The translations under genes and the position numbers were made by a program. A DNA stretch of 64,000 nt, from positions 1-64,000 of the forward strand of contig CAVXTD010000012.1 of NCBI GenBank assembly GCA_963764565.1. The letters are read 5' to 3'. The notes beneath the pieces are model-generated. The model was not told the origin of the DNA. It saw only the letters and a list, made by a program, of their open reading frames with translations, and searched no databases. This document shows positions 46,235-53,629 of the stretch, in pieces. Source of the stretch: DATBLE01 sp963764565. Lineage in GTDB: Bacteria > Actinomycetota > Thermoleophilia > Gaiellales > Gaiellaceae. Positions within the stretch are counted from its first letter, which is position 1, and each line of letters begins with the position of its first letter.

Positions 46235-47077
46235 TTCGTCAGCCCCTTCCGCGTGTACGCGTTGAACTCCTCGATGCTCGCGGTGAAGAAGTGGCTGCGA
46301 CAGTCGGGCGTCCGGACGAAGTAGAGGTAGTTCACCTTCGCCGGGTGCGCGGCCGCCTGCATCGACGCCAGCCCGGGGTTGGCGATCGGCGTCGGCGGGA
46401 GGCCGCGGAAGCGGCGCGTGTTGTAGGGCGAGTCGGAGGCGAGATCCTGCTTCGTGATCGCCTCGGTCGGCGCGATGCCGAGCCCGTAGCGAAGGGTTGC
46501 ATCGATCCCGAGCGGGGTCCGGCCGTGGAGGCGGTTGTAGATCACGGCTGCGACGAGCGGCCGCTCGCGCGGGACGATCACCTCCTTCTCGATCATCGAG
46601 GCGATGATCAGCACGTCGTAGGCGGTCAGGTTCTTCGAGCGCGCGTAGCCGAGCGCGACCTTGCCCCAGTTGTCGGTGAACGCGCTCGAGCTGCTTACGG
46701 ACGAGCCGGGCCGCCGGGTCGGTCTCGTACAGGTCATAGGTGGCCGGGAAGAGAAAGCCCTCGAGGTTGCGGGACTTGCCGTCGCCGGCGAACCGGCCCG
46801 GCAGCGTCGACGACGCCGTCGCCGCCAGGTAGCCGGCGGATGTGATCGCCGGACTCGCAGCGGCGGCGCGATCGGCCATCTGCGCCCGCGTGAAGCCTTC
46901 GGGGAAGAGCACTTCGAGGATCTTCGGCGGCGCCACCGTCGTCACCGGGGGTGCCGTGGCCCGGTGATTTCTGAACACGGCCCAACCGGCCCAGATCAGC
47001 GCCCCGAGCACGGCCGAGAGCAGGATCAGCGCGGCGACGCGGCGCCGGAGGATCTGCTCACCGGACGGACTTCTCAG
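46228..47077 (-). CDS. mltG: Endolytic murein transglycosylase MltG, frameshifted
   Basis: About 283 residues. Inner-membrane lytic transglycosylase that ends growing glycan strands. N-terminal TM helix (AALILLSAVLGALIWAGWAVF), a LysM-like region (ILEVLFPEGFTRAQMADRAA), then NLEGFLFPATYDL and, after a break near 46700, the catalytic Glu in IASMIEKEV and YNTRRFRGLPPTPIANPGL. The start is probably CTG 47077 in a CTGA overlap with the ruvX stop; no standard start is in frame. Confidence 0.88.
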
Positions 47078-47457
47078 GTCCGGCGGGCCGACCACTCGAG
47101 GTAGCTCGACAGGAGGTGTGCGGCGGCGCGGGCATCTTCGCCGGCACCCGGCCCCGCCAGCGTGGTCGTGAACCGCTCGTCGAACGTCTCCACCGGGACG
47201 CCCACGGCCGACCGGAGGTCGTCGACGAAGCGCTCGGTCGCGATCACCTGCTCGCCGCGCGTACCGCGCAGCGTCAGCGGCAGCCCGACGACGATCCGCT
47301 CGGCTCCCTCCTCGCTGACGAGCTGCCGCAACCGGGCGAGCCCGGGGGCGCTCGCGGCCCGCTCGACGGTGCACAGCGGGCGGGCGACCGTCCCGGTCGG
47401 ATCGGAAACCGCAACGCCGGTACGAGCGAGGCCGAAGTCCAGAGCCAGCACCTTCAT
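47074..47457 (-). CDS. ruvX: Holliday junction resolvase-like protein RuvX/YqgF
   Basis: A 127-residue RNase H-fold protein: LALDFGLARTGVAVSD, IVVGLPLTLRG, VETFDERFTT. Implicated in 16S rRNA 5' end processing and possibly recombination. The ATG overlaps the alaS stop (ATGA). The order alaS-ruvX-mltG is shared with Firmicutes. Confidence 0.93.
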   Translation of the reverse strand: MKVLALDFGLARTGVAVSDPTGTVARPLCTVERAASAPGLARLRQLVSEEGAERIVVGLPLTLRGTRGEQVIATERFVDDLRSAVGVPVETFDERFTTTLAGPGAGEDARAAAHLLSSYLEWSARRT

Positions 47458-49985
47458 GCCAGCTTCGCGAGCAGCGACGTCCGCGCGGCCTCGAGCGCGT
47501 CGAGGATCTTCCCGGGCTCCCGGCCGCCGGCTTCGGCCAGCGTCGGCCGGCCGCCGCCGCCGCCGCCGATGTGCTTGGCCGCATCCTTGACGAGCGCGAC
47601 CGCGTCGATCCCGCGATCGGCCAGCGACTGGTCGACGTTGAAGACGAGGAACGCACGACCGTCCTCGGTCGAGCCGACGAGCACTGCGGCCGCCCCCTCC
47701 TGCTGGCGAATCCGGTCGGAGAGATCCCGCAACTCGCCGCCGGCGATCCCCTTCGCCTCGACCACGAGCACGTCGCCGTCGCGGGAGCGGATCTCGAACT
47801 CCGCCTCCACGGCGGCGGCCGGCTTCTTCGCCTCCTTGCGGGCCTGCACGAGCTCGGCGCGCAGCTCGTCGGCCTCCCCCGCGATCGCGTGGAGGTACGC
47901 AAACGCCTCGCCTGCGGTGATCGCCTCGATGCGCCGGACGCCCGAGCCGACGGAGCCTTCGGACAGGGTCACGAACGGCCCGATCTCGGCGGTCGAGCGC
48001 ACGTGGGTGCCGCCGCAGAGCTCGCGCGAGACTCCCTCGACCTCGACCACGCGCACTTCGTCGCCGTACTTCTCGCCGAAGAGCATCATCGCGCCGAGCT
48101 TCCGCGCCTCCTCGATCGGGACGATGAACGTCCGCACGGGGTGATTCGCGAAGACGACCTCGTTCACCCGCTGCTCGACGGCGGCGCGCTCGTCGGCACT
48201 GAGCGCTTGCGGATGGGTGAAGTCGAAGCGCAGCTTGTCGGGCCGCACCGCCGAGCCGGCCTGGTGGACGTGATCTCCGAGTACCTGGCGGAGCGCCTCG
48301 TGGAGCAGATGCGTCGCCGTGTGGTTGGCCATCGTCGGAAAGCGCACGGCCCACGGCACGACCGCCTTCACCCGGTCGCCGGCGGCGAAGCCCGTCCCCT
48401 CGAACAGGAGCGCCTGGTCGTCGTCGAGCCGGAAGACGGCCCGCAGCGTGGCGCGCGAGCCGTCTTCGTTCTCTAGCTCGCCCGCGTCCGAGACCTGGCC
48501 GCCACCCTCCGCGTAGAACGGCGACTCGTAGATCTTCGCGAGGAAGAGGCCGTCACCGGCGTCCTCGAGCGCGCCGATCTGCGTCAGCACCTCGGTCTTC
48601 TCCCACCCGACGAAGTCGGTCTTGAACCCGGCCGAGCGGGCGAAGTCCGCCGCCTGTTGAACCTCGCCCTTGCCGCCGCCCGCGCGGGAGATGTCGCGAT
48701 GCTCGCCCATCAGCCGCGCGAACTCGTCCTCGTCCACCGCCAGGCCACGTTCGCGTGCGAGCTCGACGGTCAGCTCGATCGGGAAGCCGTAGGTCGCCTG
48801 GAGCGTGAAGGCATCCTCGCCGCCGATCGAGCCTCGCAGCGCCGCCTCCTCGAACAGCTTCATCCCGCGCTCGAGCGTCTCGCCGAAGCGCTCCTCCTCC
48901 GCCGTGAGGATGCGCGTGATCTGGCCACGATGCTCGGCCAGCTCCGGATATGCATCACCCATCTGCCCGATCACCGTCTCTGCGAGCCCACCGAGAAACG
49001 GCCCTCGCATCCCGATCCGCAAGCCGTGCTGCACGGCGCGGCGAACGATCCGGCGCAGGACGTACCCGCGCCCCTCGTTCGACGGCGTCACCCCTTCGGC
49101 GACGATGAACGCCATCCCCCGGCCGTGGTCGGCCAGGACGCGGTGCGCCTTCGTCGCGTCGGGCGTGTCGCCGTACGCGACGCCTGACTCCTCGGCGATC
49201 CAGTCCATGATCAGCCGGTAGCCGTCGGTGTCGTAGACCGAGGCGACGTCCTGCACGATCCGGGCCGTCCGCTCGAGGCCAAGGCCGGTGTCGATGTTCT
49301 GCTTCGGCAGCGGTGTCAGCGTCCCGTCCGGATGGAGCTCGTACGACATGAAGACGAGGTTCCAGAACTCGAGGAAGCGCTCGCAGCGGGTGCAGCCGGG
49401 CTTGCAGTCCGCGTTCCCGCAGCCGGTTTCCGCGCCCCAGTCCCAGTAGATCTCGGAGTCCGGGCCGCAGGGTCCCGGGCCGCCGACCGACCAGAAGTTC
49501 TCCGACGAGGGCAGCAGCACGATCCGCTCCGGGGGCATCCCGACCTGCTCCCAGAGGTCGATCGCGTCCTGGTCGGGGCCGAGCTTCAGGTCGGGATCGC
49601 CGGCGTGGACGCTGACCCAGATCCGGTCCCAGTCCAGCTTCAGCCGGTCGCGGATGAACTCGGACGCGAACTCGATCGCGCCCTGCTTGAAGTACTGGCC
49701 GAACGAGAAGTTGCCCATCATCTCGAAGAAGGTCAGGTGATAGGTGTCGAGCCCGACCTCGTCGATGTCGACGGTCCGGAACACCTTCTGAGCGGTCGTC
49801 GTCAGCAGGGCCGGAGGCGACTCGCGGCCGAGGAAGTACGGCATCTGGGGCTGCATCCCCGCGGACGTGAACAGCGTCGAGTGGTCGCCGGCACGCGGCA
49901 CGAGCGACGCCGACGGGCAGCGCAGATGGCCCTTCTCCTCGAAGAAGGCGAGGAAGCCCTCGCGCAGCTCGGCCGTCGTTCGCAC
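47454..49985 (-). CDS. alaS: Alanyl-tRNA synthetase
   Basis: An 843-residue class II synthetase: TTAELREGFLAFFEEKGHL start, motif 2/3 region with GRGYVLRRIVRRA, editing domain with HTATHLLHEALR and CGGTHVRSTAEIGPF (zinc site), and a C-terminal C-Ala domain ending GGGGGGRPTLAEAGG. GTG 49985 is chosen because the conserved start follows it and a TACACT box lies 7 nt upstream; the frame could extend 15 codons further. No frameshift in 2.5 kb. Confidence 0.97.
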   Translation of the reverse strand: MRTTAELREGFLAFFEEKGHLRCPSASLVPRAGDHSTLFTSAGMQPQMPYFLGRESPPALLTTTAQKVFRTVDIDEVGLDTYHLTFFEMMGNFSFGQYFKQGAIEFASEFIRDRLKLDWDRIWVSVHAGDPDLKLGPDQDAIDLWEQVGMPPERIVLLPSSENFWSVGGPGPCGPDSEIYWDWGAETGCGNADCKPGCTRCERFLEFWNLVFMSYELHPDGTLTPLPKQNIDTGLGLERTARIVQDVASVYDTDGYRLIMDWIAEESGVAYGDTPDATKAHRVLADHGRGMAFIVAEGVTPSNEGRGYVLRRIVRRAVQHGLRIGMRGPFLGGLAETVIGQMGDAYPELAEHRGQITRILTAEEERFGETLERGMKLFEEAALRGSIGGEDAFTLQATYGFPIELTVELARERGLAVDEDEFARLMGEHRDISRAGGGKGEVQQAADFARSAGFKTDFVGWEKTEVLTQIGALEDAGDGLFLAKIYESPFYAEGGGQVSDAGELENEDGSRATLRAVFRLDDDQALLFEGTGFAAGDRVKAVVPWAVRFPTMANHTATHLLHEALRQVLGDHVHQAGSAVRPDKLRFDFTHPQALSADERAAVEQRVNEVVFANHPVRTFIVPIEEARKLGAMMLFGEKYGDEVRVVEVEGVSRELCGGTHVRSTAEIGPFVTLSEGSVGSGVRRIEAITAGEAFAYLHAIAGEADELRAELVQARKEAKKPAAAVEAEFEIRSRDGDVLVVEAKGIAGGELRDLSDRIRQQEGAAAVLVGSTEDGRAFLVFNVDQSLADRGIDAVALVKDAAKHIGGGGGGRPTLAEAGGREPGKILDALEAARTSLLAKLA

Positions 49986-49992
49986 GGCTCCT

Positions 49993-49998
49993 AGTGTA
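49993..49998 (-). promoter_or_regulatory. -10 box of alaS
   Basis: TACACT ends 7 nt before the alaS GTG. AGGAG also lies in that gap but is too close to the GTG to act as a normal ribosome site, so a leaderless start is favoured. Confidence 0.45.
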
Positions 49999-50007
49999 CG
50001 GGGGTCA

Positions 50008-50039
50008 ATCGGGCGTTCTCCCCGCTCCAAGCGCCCGAT
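50008..50039 (-). terminator. Hairpin between the DUF948 gene and alaS
   Basis: Perfect 8 bp arms ATCGGGCG and CGCCCGAT with a 16 nt loop, starting 9 nt after the DUF948 stop and upstream of the alaS -10. It probably ends the mnmA-DUF948 transcript. Confidence 0.45.
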
Positions 50040-50047
50040 CTCGTCGG

Positions 50048-50500
50048 TCAGTCGTCGCCGGCGAGCTCGTCGGCGAGATCCCGTTCTCTCCTCGCCGCTT
50101 CCTCTTTCCCTGTGCGGATCGCCTCCTTGAGGTTGCCCCGCCTCCGCAGCGACGAGCCTGCGTGGCGGACGCCGCTGACCAGCCCCGCAGCCTTCTCGAT
50201 CGGCCTCGTGACGAGGCCCGCGACGGTGCGCACTGCCGTGTCGACGCTCGCAACCGCATCCACGGCGCTGTCCGTGAGCTGGTCGACCTTGTTCAGCTGG
50301 TCGTTCACGCGATCCACGGTCACTCCCGCCTTCGAGATCACCGGCAGCAGCTCTGTCTCGGTTCCCCGGATCAGCGAGGAGAGGCGACCGAGTGTCGTGC
50401 CGAGACGCAGCGCGGAGTAGCCGAGCGCGAGTCCGGCGAGGATCAGGAAGACGGCCAGCGCGAGATAGGCGAGGTCGCTCCAGCTGAACGAGGCGATCAT
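50048..50500 (-). CDS. DUF948 family membrane protein
   Basis: A 150-residue protein with an N-terminal transmembrane helix (LAYLALAVFLILAGLALGYSAL) and a long amphipathic/coiled region (VISKAGVTVDRVNDQLNKVDQLTDSAVDAV), the DUF948 signature found near alaS in actinobacteria and firmicutes. C-terminus charged. Function unknown; methyl-accepting-like coiled coil suggests a scaffold. Lies 10 bp after mnmA. Confidence 0.85.
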   Translation of the reverse strand: MIASFSWSDLAYLALAVFLILAGLALGYSALRLGTTLGRLSSLIRGTETELLPVISKAGVTVDRVNDQLNKVDQLTDSAVDAVASVDTAVRTVAGLVTRPIEKAAGLVSGVRHAGSSLRRRGNLKEAIRTGKEEAARRERDLADELAGDD

Positions 50501-50510
50501 CGGGTGGATC

Positions 50511-51770
50511 TTAGGCGGACCCGCTCGACAACACGAGACCAGCCCCGACGACCGCGTCGCCCTCGTACAGGACCGCCGTCTGCCCCGGCGCCGCCCCGTA
50601 CACCGGTTCGTCGAGTGAGAGCCGAAAACCCCGTGCCGTGCGCTCCACGGACGCGCCGGCGGCCGGCGAGCGGTAGCGCAGCTTCGCCTCCGCGCGATCG
50701 ACCGGAACGTACAGACGGCCGGTGGCGCTCACACGCGTCCGCGCGAGCGACTCGCGGGGGCCGACGACAACCGTGTTCGTGCGGGCGCTCGTGCGCAGGG
50801 CGTACAGCGGCCGGTCGGAAGCGACGTTCAGGCCGCGCCGCTGGCCGGGTGTGAAGCGCCAGTGGCCCTCGTGCGAGCCCAGGACGCGCCTGGCTTCGTC
50901 GACCACAGGCCCTCGTCGGCCGGAGAGCCCGCGGCGCTCGAGGAAATCGCGGTAGTCGTCGCCGGCCAGGAAGCACGCCTCCTGGCTCTCGGCTCGGGCG
51001 GCCGCGCGCAGGCCCGCTCGCTCGGCCTCCGCTCTCGTCTCCTCCTTCTCCTGTCCGCCGAGCGGGAACCAGACACGGTCGAGCCGCGCGGGGTCGAGGC
51101 GCGCGAGCATGTACGACTGGTCCTTTTGCGCGTCCGACCCGCGCGCGAGGAGCAGTCGCCCTCGGTGGTTGACGATCCTCGCGTAGTGGCCGGTGGCCAG
51201 CCGTTCGGCGCCCGCACGCTTCGCGAAGCGGAGCAGCTCCGCAAACCGGAAGCCGCCGTTGCAGCGCGTGCAGGGGTTCGGCGTCTCACCGCGCGCGTAT
51301 CCGCGCACGAACGGCTCGACGACGGCTCGGCGGAACTCCTCGCGCAGGTCGAGCGTCACGTGCGGGAGTCCAAGCGAGTGGCAGGTCTCGCGCGCTGCGA
51401 TCACCGCCTCCGGCGAGCAGCACGTCCGCTCGGAGGAGCGCCCCTCCGGATCGGCCCAGAGCCGCAGAGTCACCCCGACCGCATCCGGCCCCGCCCGCAG
51501 GAGCGCGACGGCCGAGTCGACGCCGCCGCTCATCGCCACTGCGACGCGCCCGGGCGCCGCGGGCGCCTCGAACACCGGCGCGAGCGCATTCGCGAGCGCG
51601 TCGACGGCGAGCGTCTCACCCCCGACCGCAGCCGCCTCCAGGAGGCTCAGCCCCCGCAGCTCGGTGTCGAGACCGTCGGCGTCGGCGTCGGCGATCCGGC
51701 CACGGTCGATGCGCAACCGAACGAGCGCCCAGCACCCGTCGCGCGACGAATCTCCGGCAACCTCAATCAT
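50511..51770 (-). CDS. mnmA: tRNA 2-thiouridylase MnmA with IscU/NifU-like N-terminal domain
   Basis: A 419-residue protein. Residues about 80-419 are MnmA, which thiolates U34 of tRNA: PP-loop AMSGGVDSAVALL, catalytic Cys in GETPNPCTRCNGGFRF, second Cys in ESQEACFLAGDDYRDFL, SYMLARL. Residues 1-75 (IEVAGDSSRDGCWALVRLRI, GRIADADADGLD, LLEAAAVGGETLAVDAL) resemble the IscU/NifU scaffold fold but keep only one of the three cluster cysteines (the GC near residue 13). ATG 51770 is used; upstream sequence is the RNA region described separately. Intact. Confidence 0.9.
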   Translation of the reverse strand: MIEVAGDSSRDGCWALVRLRIDRGRIADADADGLDTELRGLSLLEAAAVGGETLAVDALANALAPVFEAPAAPGRVAVAMSGGVDSAVALLRAGPDAVGVTLRLWADPEGRSSERTCCSPEAVIAARETCHSLGLPHVTLDLREEFRRAVVEPFVRGYARGETPNPCTRCNGGFRFAELLRFAKRAGAERLATGHYARIVNHRGRLLLARGSDAQKDQSYMLARLDPARLDRVWFPLGGQEKEETRAEAERAGLRAAARAESQEACFLAGDDYRDFLERRGLSGRRGPVVDEARRVLGSHEGHWRFTPGQRRGLNVASDRPLYALRTSARTNTVVVGPRESLARTRVSATGRLYVPVDRAEAKLRYRSPAAGASVERTARGFRLSLDEPVYGAAPGQTAVLYEGDAVVGAGLVLSSGSA

Positions 51771-51812
51771 GTTTTTCGTCTTTCCGGCGAAGCCAAAAGA
51801 AGGAGAGGGGAT

Positions 51813-51840
51813 ATGGGGGGAACCATGCGGTTCCCCCCAT
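51813..51840 (-). terminator. Strong 12 bp hairpin after the 6S-like RNA
   Basis: Perfect arms ATGGGGGGAACC and GGTTCCCCCCAT around a 4 nt loop; one G-U and one A-T pair can extend it. It directly follows the predicted 3' end of the 6S-like RNA and precedes mnmA by 42 nt. It could terminate the RNA or protect its end. No U tract. Confidence 0.55.
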
Positions 51841-52009
51841 GTGTATCTCCACTCTGCCGATAACTCCACTCCATAGCGAACCTGGACGAACCAGGTGGGT
51901 GCCTTGCGGGCCGGCTCGTCTCCCGACTCCCCGAACCCGACGCGGGCTCCCTCGCTATTGGCTACAGGTTCTACATTGGTTGCGAAGCCACGAACAGAGT
52001 CGGGCACAC
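51841..52009 (-). ncRNA. ssrS: Probable 6S RNA
   Basis: A 169 nt region without a credible ORF, between the RlpA-like gene and mnmA. The ends pair into a closing stem: GTGTG with TACAC and ACTCTGT with GCAGAGT. The 3' half has CACCCACCTGGTTCG then TCCAGGTTC, i.e. a 6 bp hairpin ACCTGG/CCAGGT in the setting typical of the 6S central bubble, and the 5' half has GTTCGTGGCTTCGCAACC. A -10 TACAGT lies exactly 6 nt before the 5' end and a strong hairpin follows the 3' end. In Bacillus a 6S gene lies near aspS, matching this location. 6S RNA sequesters the housekeeping RNA polymerase. Identification is by eye. Confidence 0.65.
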
Positions 52010-52015
52010 GCTCTC

Positions 52016-52021
52016 ACTGTA
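52016..52021 (-). promoter_or_regulatory. -10 box of the 6S-like RNA
   Basis: TACAGT with a 6 nt discriminator places the start at 52009, the outermost base of the closing stem. No good -35 is seen. Confidence 0.45.
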
Positions 52022-52028
52022 CCGGTGC

Positions 52029-52496
52029 CTACCCCGAGCGGGCGAAGCTCCAGCGGACCGTCTGGACGCCGGACAGATCGAGCAGGTCGGCGAGCGCCGG
52101 GGTCACCTCGAAGTCCTGTCCCGGCGTGAGCGGGCCGTGGTCGACCACGGTCGTGAGGACGGTCTTGCCGCCGTACGCGAGGAACACCTTTGCCCCGCAT
52201 GGAAGCACGGAATGTCCGAGCCCGAGTGTGGTCGGGTCGAGAAGCGTTCCGCAGCCCGAGACCCGGCCTGCGAGCGGCCGGGTGCGGACTCCCGCAATGC
52301 CCGTGTACCAGGCTCCGGAATCGGGCAAGACCGGTTGCGGGAGACGCGCCGCCGTCGCCGGTACGGTCGCGTCGCGCGCGGCGATCGCCAGCGCAACGAC
52401 GGCCGCGAGCAGCGCCGCTCCGCCGAGCGAGAGCTGGCGCCGGACGAGTGCTGTCCTCGCAGGGCGTCTCGTTGGACGGACGCGAGCGACGCTCAC
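52029..52496 (-). CDS. RlpA/double-psi beta-barrel domain exported protein
   Basis: A 155-residue protein with a basic N-terminus, one hydrophobic signal/anchor helix (LGGAALLAAVVALAIAA) and a C-terminal double-psi beta-barrel with SGCGTLLDP, GHSVLPCGAKVFLAYGG (Cys pair) and VVDHGPLTPGQDFEVTPALADLL, as in RlpA-like wall hydrolases and expansin-like domains. Likely acts on or binds peptidoglycan. The GTG start overlaps the upstream stop (GTGA). Confidence 0.75.
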   Translation of the reverse strand: MSVARVRPTRRPARTALVRRQLSLGGAALLAAVVALAIAARDATVPATAARLPQPVLPDSGAWYTGIAGVRTRPLAGRVSGCGTLLDPTTLGLGHSVLPCGAKVFLAYGGKTVLTTVVDHGPLTPGQDFEVTPALADLLDLSGVQTVRWSFARSG

Positions 52497-53197
52497 CGCA
52501 TCAGGTCGGTGAACGACTCGCGCACGAACCCGTCGAACTCCTCGGGAAGCTCGCCGTCGAGATCTGCGAACTCGCGCAGGTAGAGCAGCAGGAACGACAG
52601 CTCCTCGTCGCGGGTGACGTCAGCCCCGGCGACGAGCCGGGCCTGATCCTGGAGCTCGAAGACGTTCCAGCGCCGGCGCGCGCTCGCCGCAGGGAGGGGC
52701 GCCGGGATCGCGCGCGGCAGAGTCGCACCGGCCACTGGAGCAGCGCTGACCGCGAGATCCCGATCCGGGCGAGTCACGGTCGGCGACGGCGGATCGTCCG
52801 GCTGCAACGTCCCGGCGCGTAGCCGCTCGGCGGCGGCAGGCGAGACCGATGCGACTGCGGGCGGCGCCTTGGCCGCAGCCGGTTGCCGGGGCCGGCCGCT
52901 TCGGTCTCCCGGCACCGGCGGAAACGCCGCAGCGTGCGATCCGGCGGGTTCGCGCGGATGCCGTCGAGGTGCCCAACGCGGTCGGCGATCCGGCGCGACG
53001 CCCCCGGACGCCTGCCGTGCCGGGGGCTCGGCGACCCCGCGGGTGAGCAGCCATTCCGACAGGACAACGACACCGAAGGCTCCCGCCATCACGAGGGCGA
53101 TCATGATCGGCTCGAGGTGTGCGACAGCCGACACCGCTGCGGCGGCGACGAGCAGCCCCACCTCGAGCAGGAACCTCGGAAAACTCCGGCTCAGCAT
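52493..53197 (-). CDS. Membrane protein with proline-rich linker, hypothetical (paralog A)
   Basis: A 234-residue protein. The N-terminus has two transmembrane segments (PRFLLEVGLLVAAAAVSAVAHLEP and IMIALVMAGAFGVVVLSEWLL), then a long Pro/Arg/Ala-rich linker, then a compact C-terminal part (WNVFELQDQARLVAGAD, LSFLLLYLREFADLDGELPEEFDGFVRESF). The membrane part is a clear paralog of the next gene. Function unknown. The linker could hide compensating indels. Confidence 0.65.
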   Translation of the reverse strand: MLSRSFPRFLLEVGLLVAAAAVSAVAHLEPIMIALVMAGAFGVVVLSEWLLTRGVAEPPARQASGGVAPDRRPRWAPRRHPREPAGSHAAAFPPVPGDRSGRPRQPAAAKAPPAVASVSPAAAERLRAGTLQPDDPPSPTVTRPDRDLAVSAAPVAGATLPRAIPAPLPAASARRRWNVFELQDQARLVAGADVTRDEELSFLLLYLREFADLDGELPEEFDGFVRESFTDLMR

Positions 53198-53201
53198 CGC
53201 C

Positions 53202-53597
53202 CTAGTCTCCTGCCTCGCCGGGCGGGTCGGCCTCCGTGCCCTCGCCGAGGATCCGGGTGTACTCCTCGACCTCGTCCGACGGGGATGTCCCCGCATCGGG
53301 ACGGAGCGGGTAGGCATTCTCGTCCGCCTCGATCGCCGGCTCCTCGCCCGGCAGGCCGGACCGGCCGTCGCCGTCGTCGCTGCGCTCCACCGCCGCGAGC
53401 GGAGGCGGGAGGTACGTCTCGACCGGCCTTCCCTGGGCGTGCCAGACGGCGAGCTCGAACAGGGACACGACCAGCCAGGCGCCGGCGACCAGCGCGACGA
53501 TGACGATGGGGCGCAGATCGGCGATCCCGGCACCGATCCCGATCAGGATCAGGAAACCGGCCTCGACCGCAAATCTCGGCACGAACCCGCCCCGCAT
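53202..53597 (-). CDS. Two-helix membrane protein, hypothetical (paralog B)
   Basis: A 131-residue protein: two transmembrane segments (PRFAVEAGFLILIGIGAGIADLRP and IVIVALVAGAWLVVSLFELAV) aligning with paralog A, and an acidic, disordered C-terminal tail. ATG 53597 lies 9 nt after a TAGACT box. The start of a three-gene run with paralog A and the RlpA-like gene, suggesting an envelope role. Confidence 0.7.
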   Translation of the reverse strand: MRGGFVPRFAVEAGFLILIGIGAGIADLRPIVIVALVAGAWLVVSLFELAVWHAQGRPVETYLPPPLAAVERSDDGDGRSGLPGEEPAIEADENAYPLRPDAGTSPSDEVEEYTRILGEGTEADPPGEAGD

Positions 53598-53606
53598 CGC
53601 CTCGGG

Positions 53607-53612
53607 AGTCTA
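53607..53612 (-). promoter_or_regulatory. -10 box TAGACT before paralog B
   Basis: TAGACT ends 9 nt before the ATG at 53597, in the 32 bp gap after the coiled-coil gene. Confidence 0.45.
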
Positions 53613-53629
53613 GTGCCGGTGGGTTGGGC

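Noticed and set aside
50511..52007. mnmA starting at 52007 (498 codons)
   Set aside because: The extra 79 codons read through the structured 6S-like RNA and its terminal hairpin and show no protein conservation; ATG 51770 starts the scaffold-like domain.
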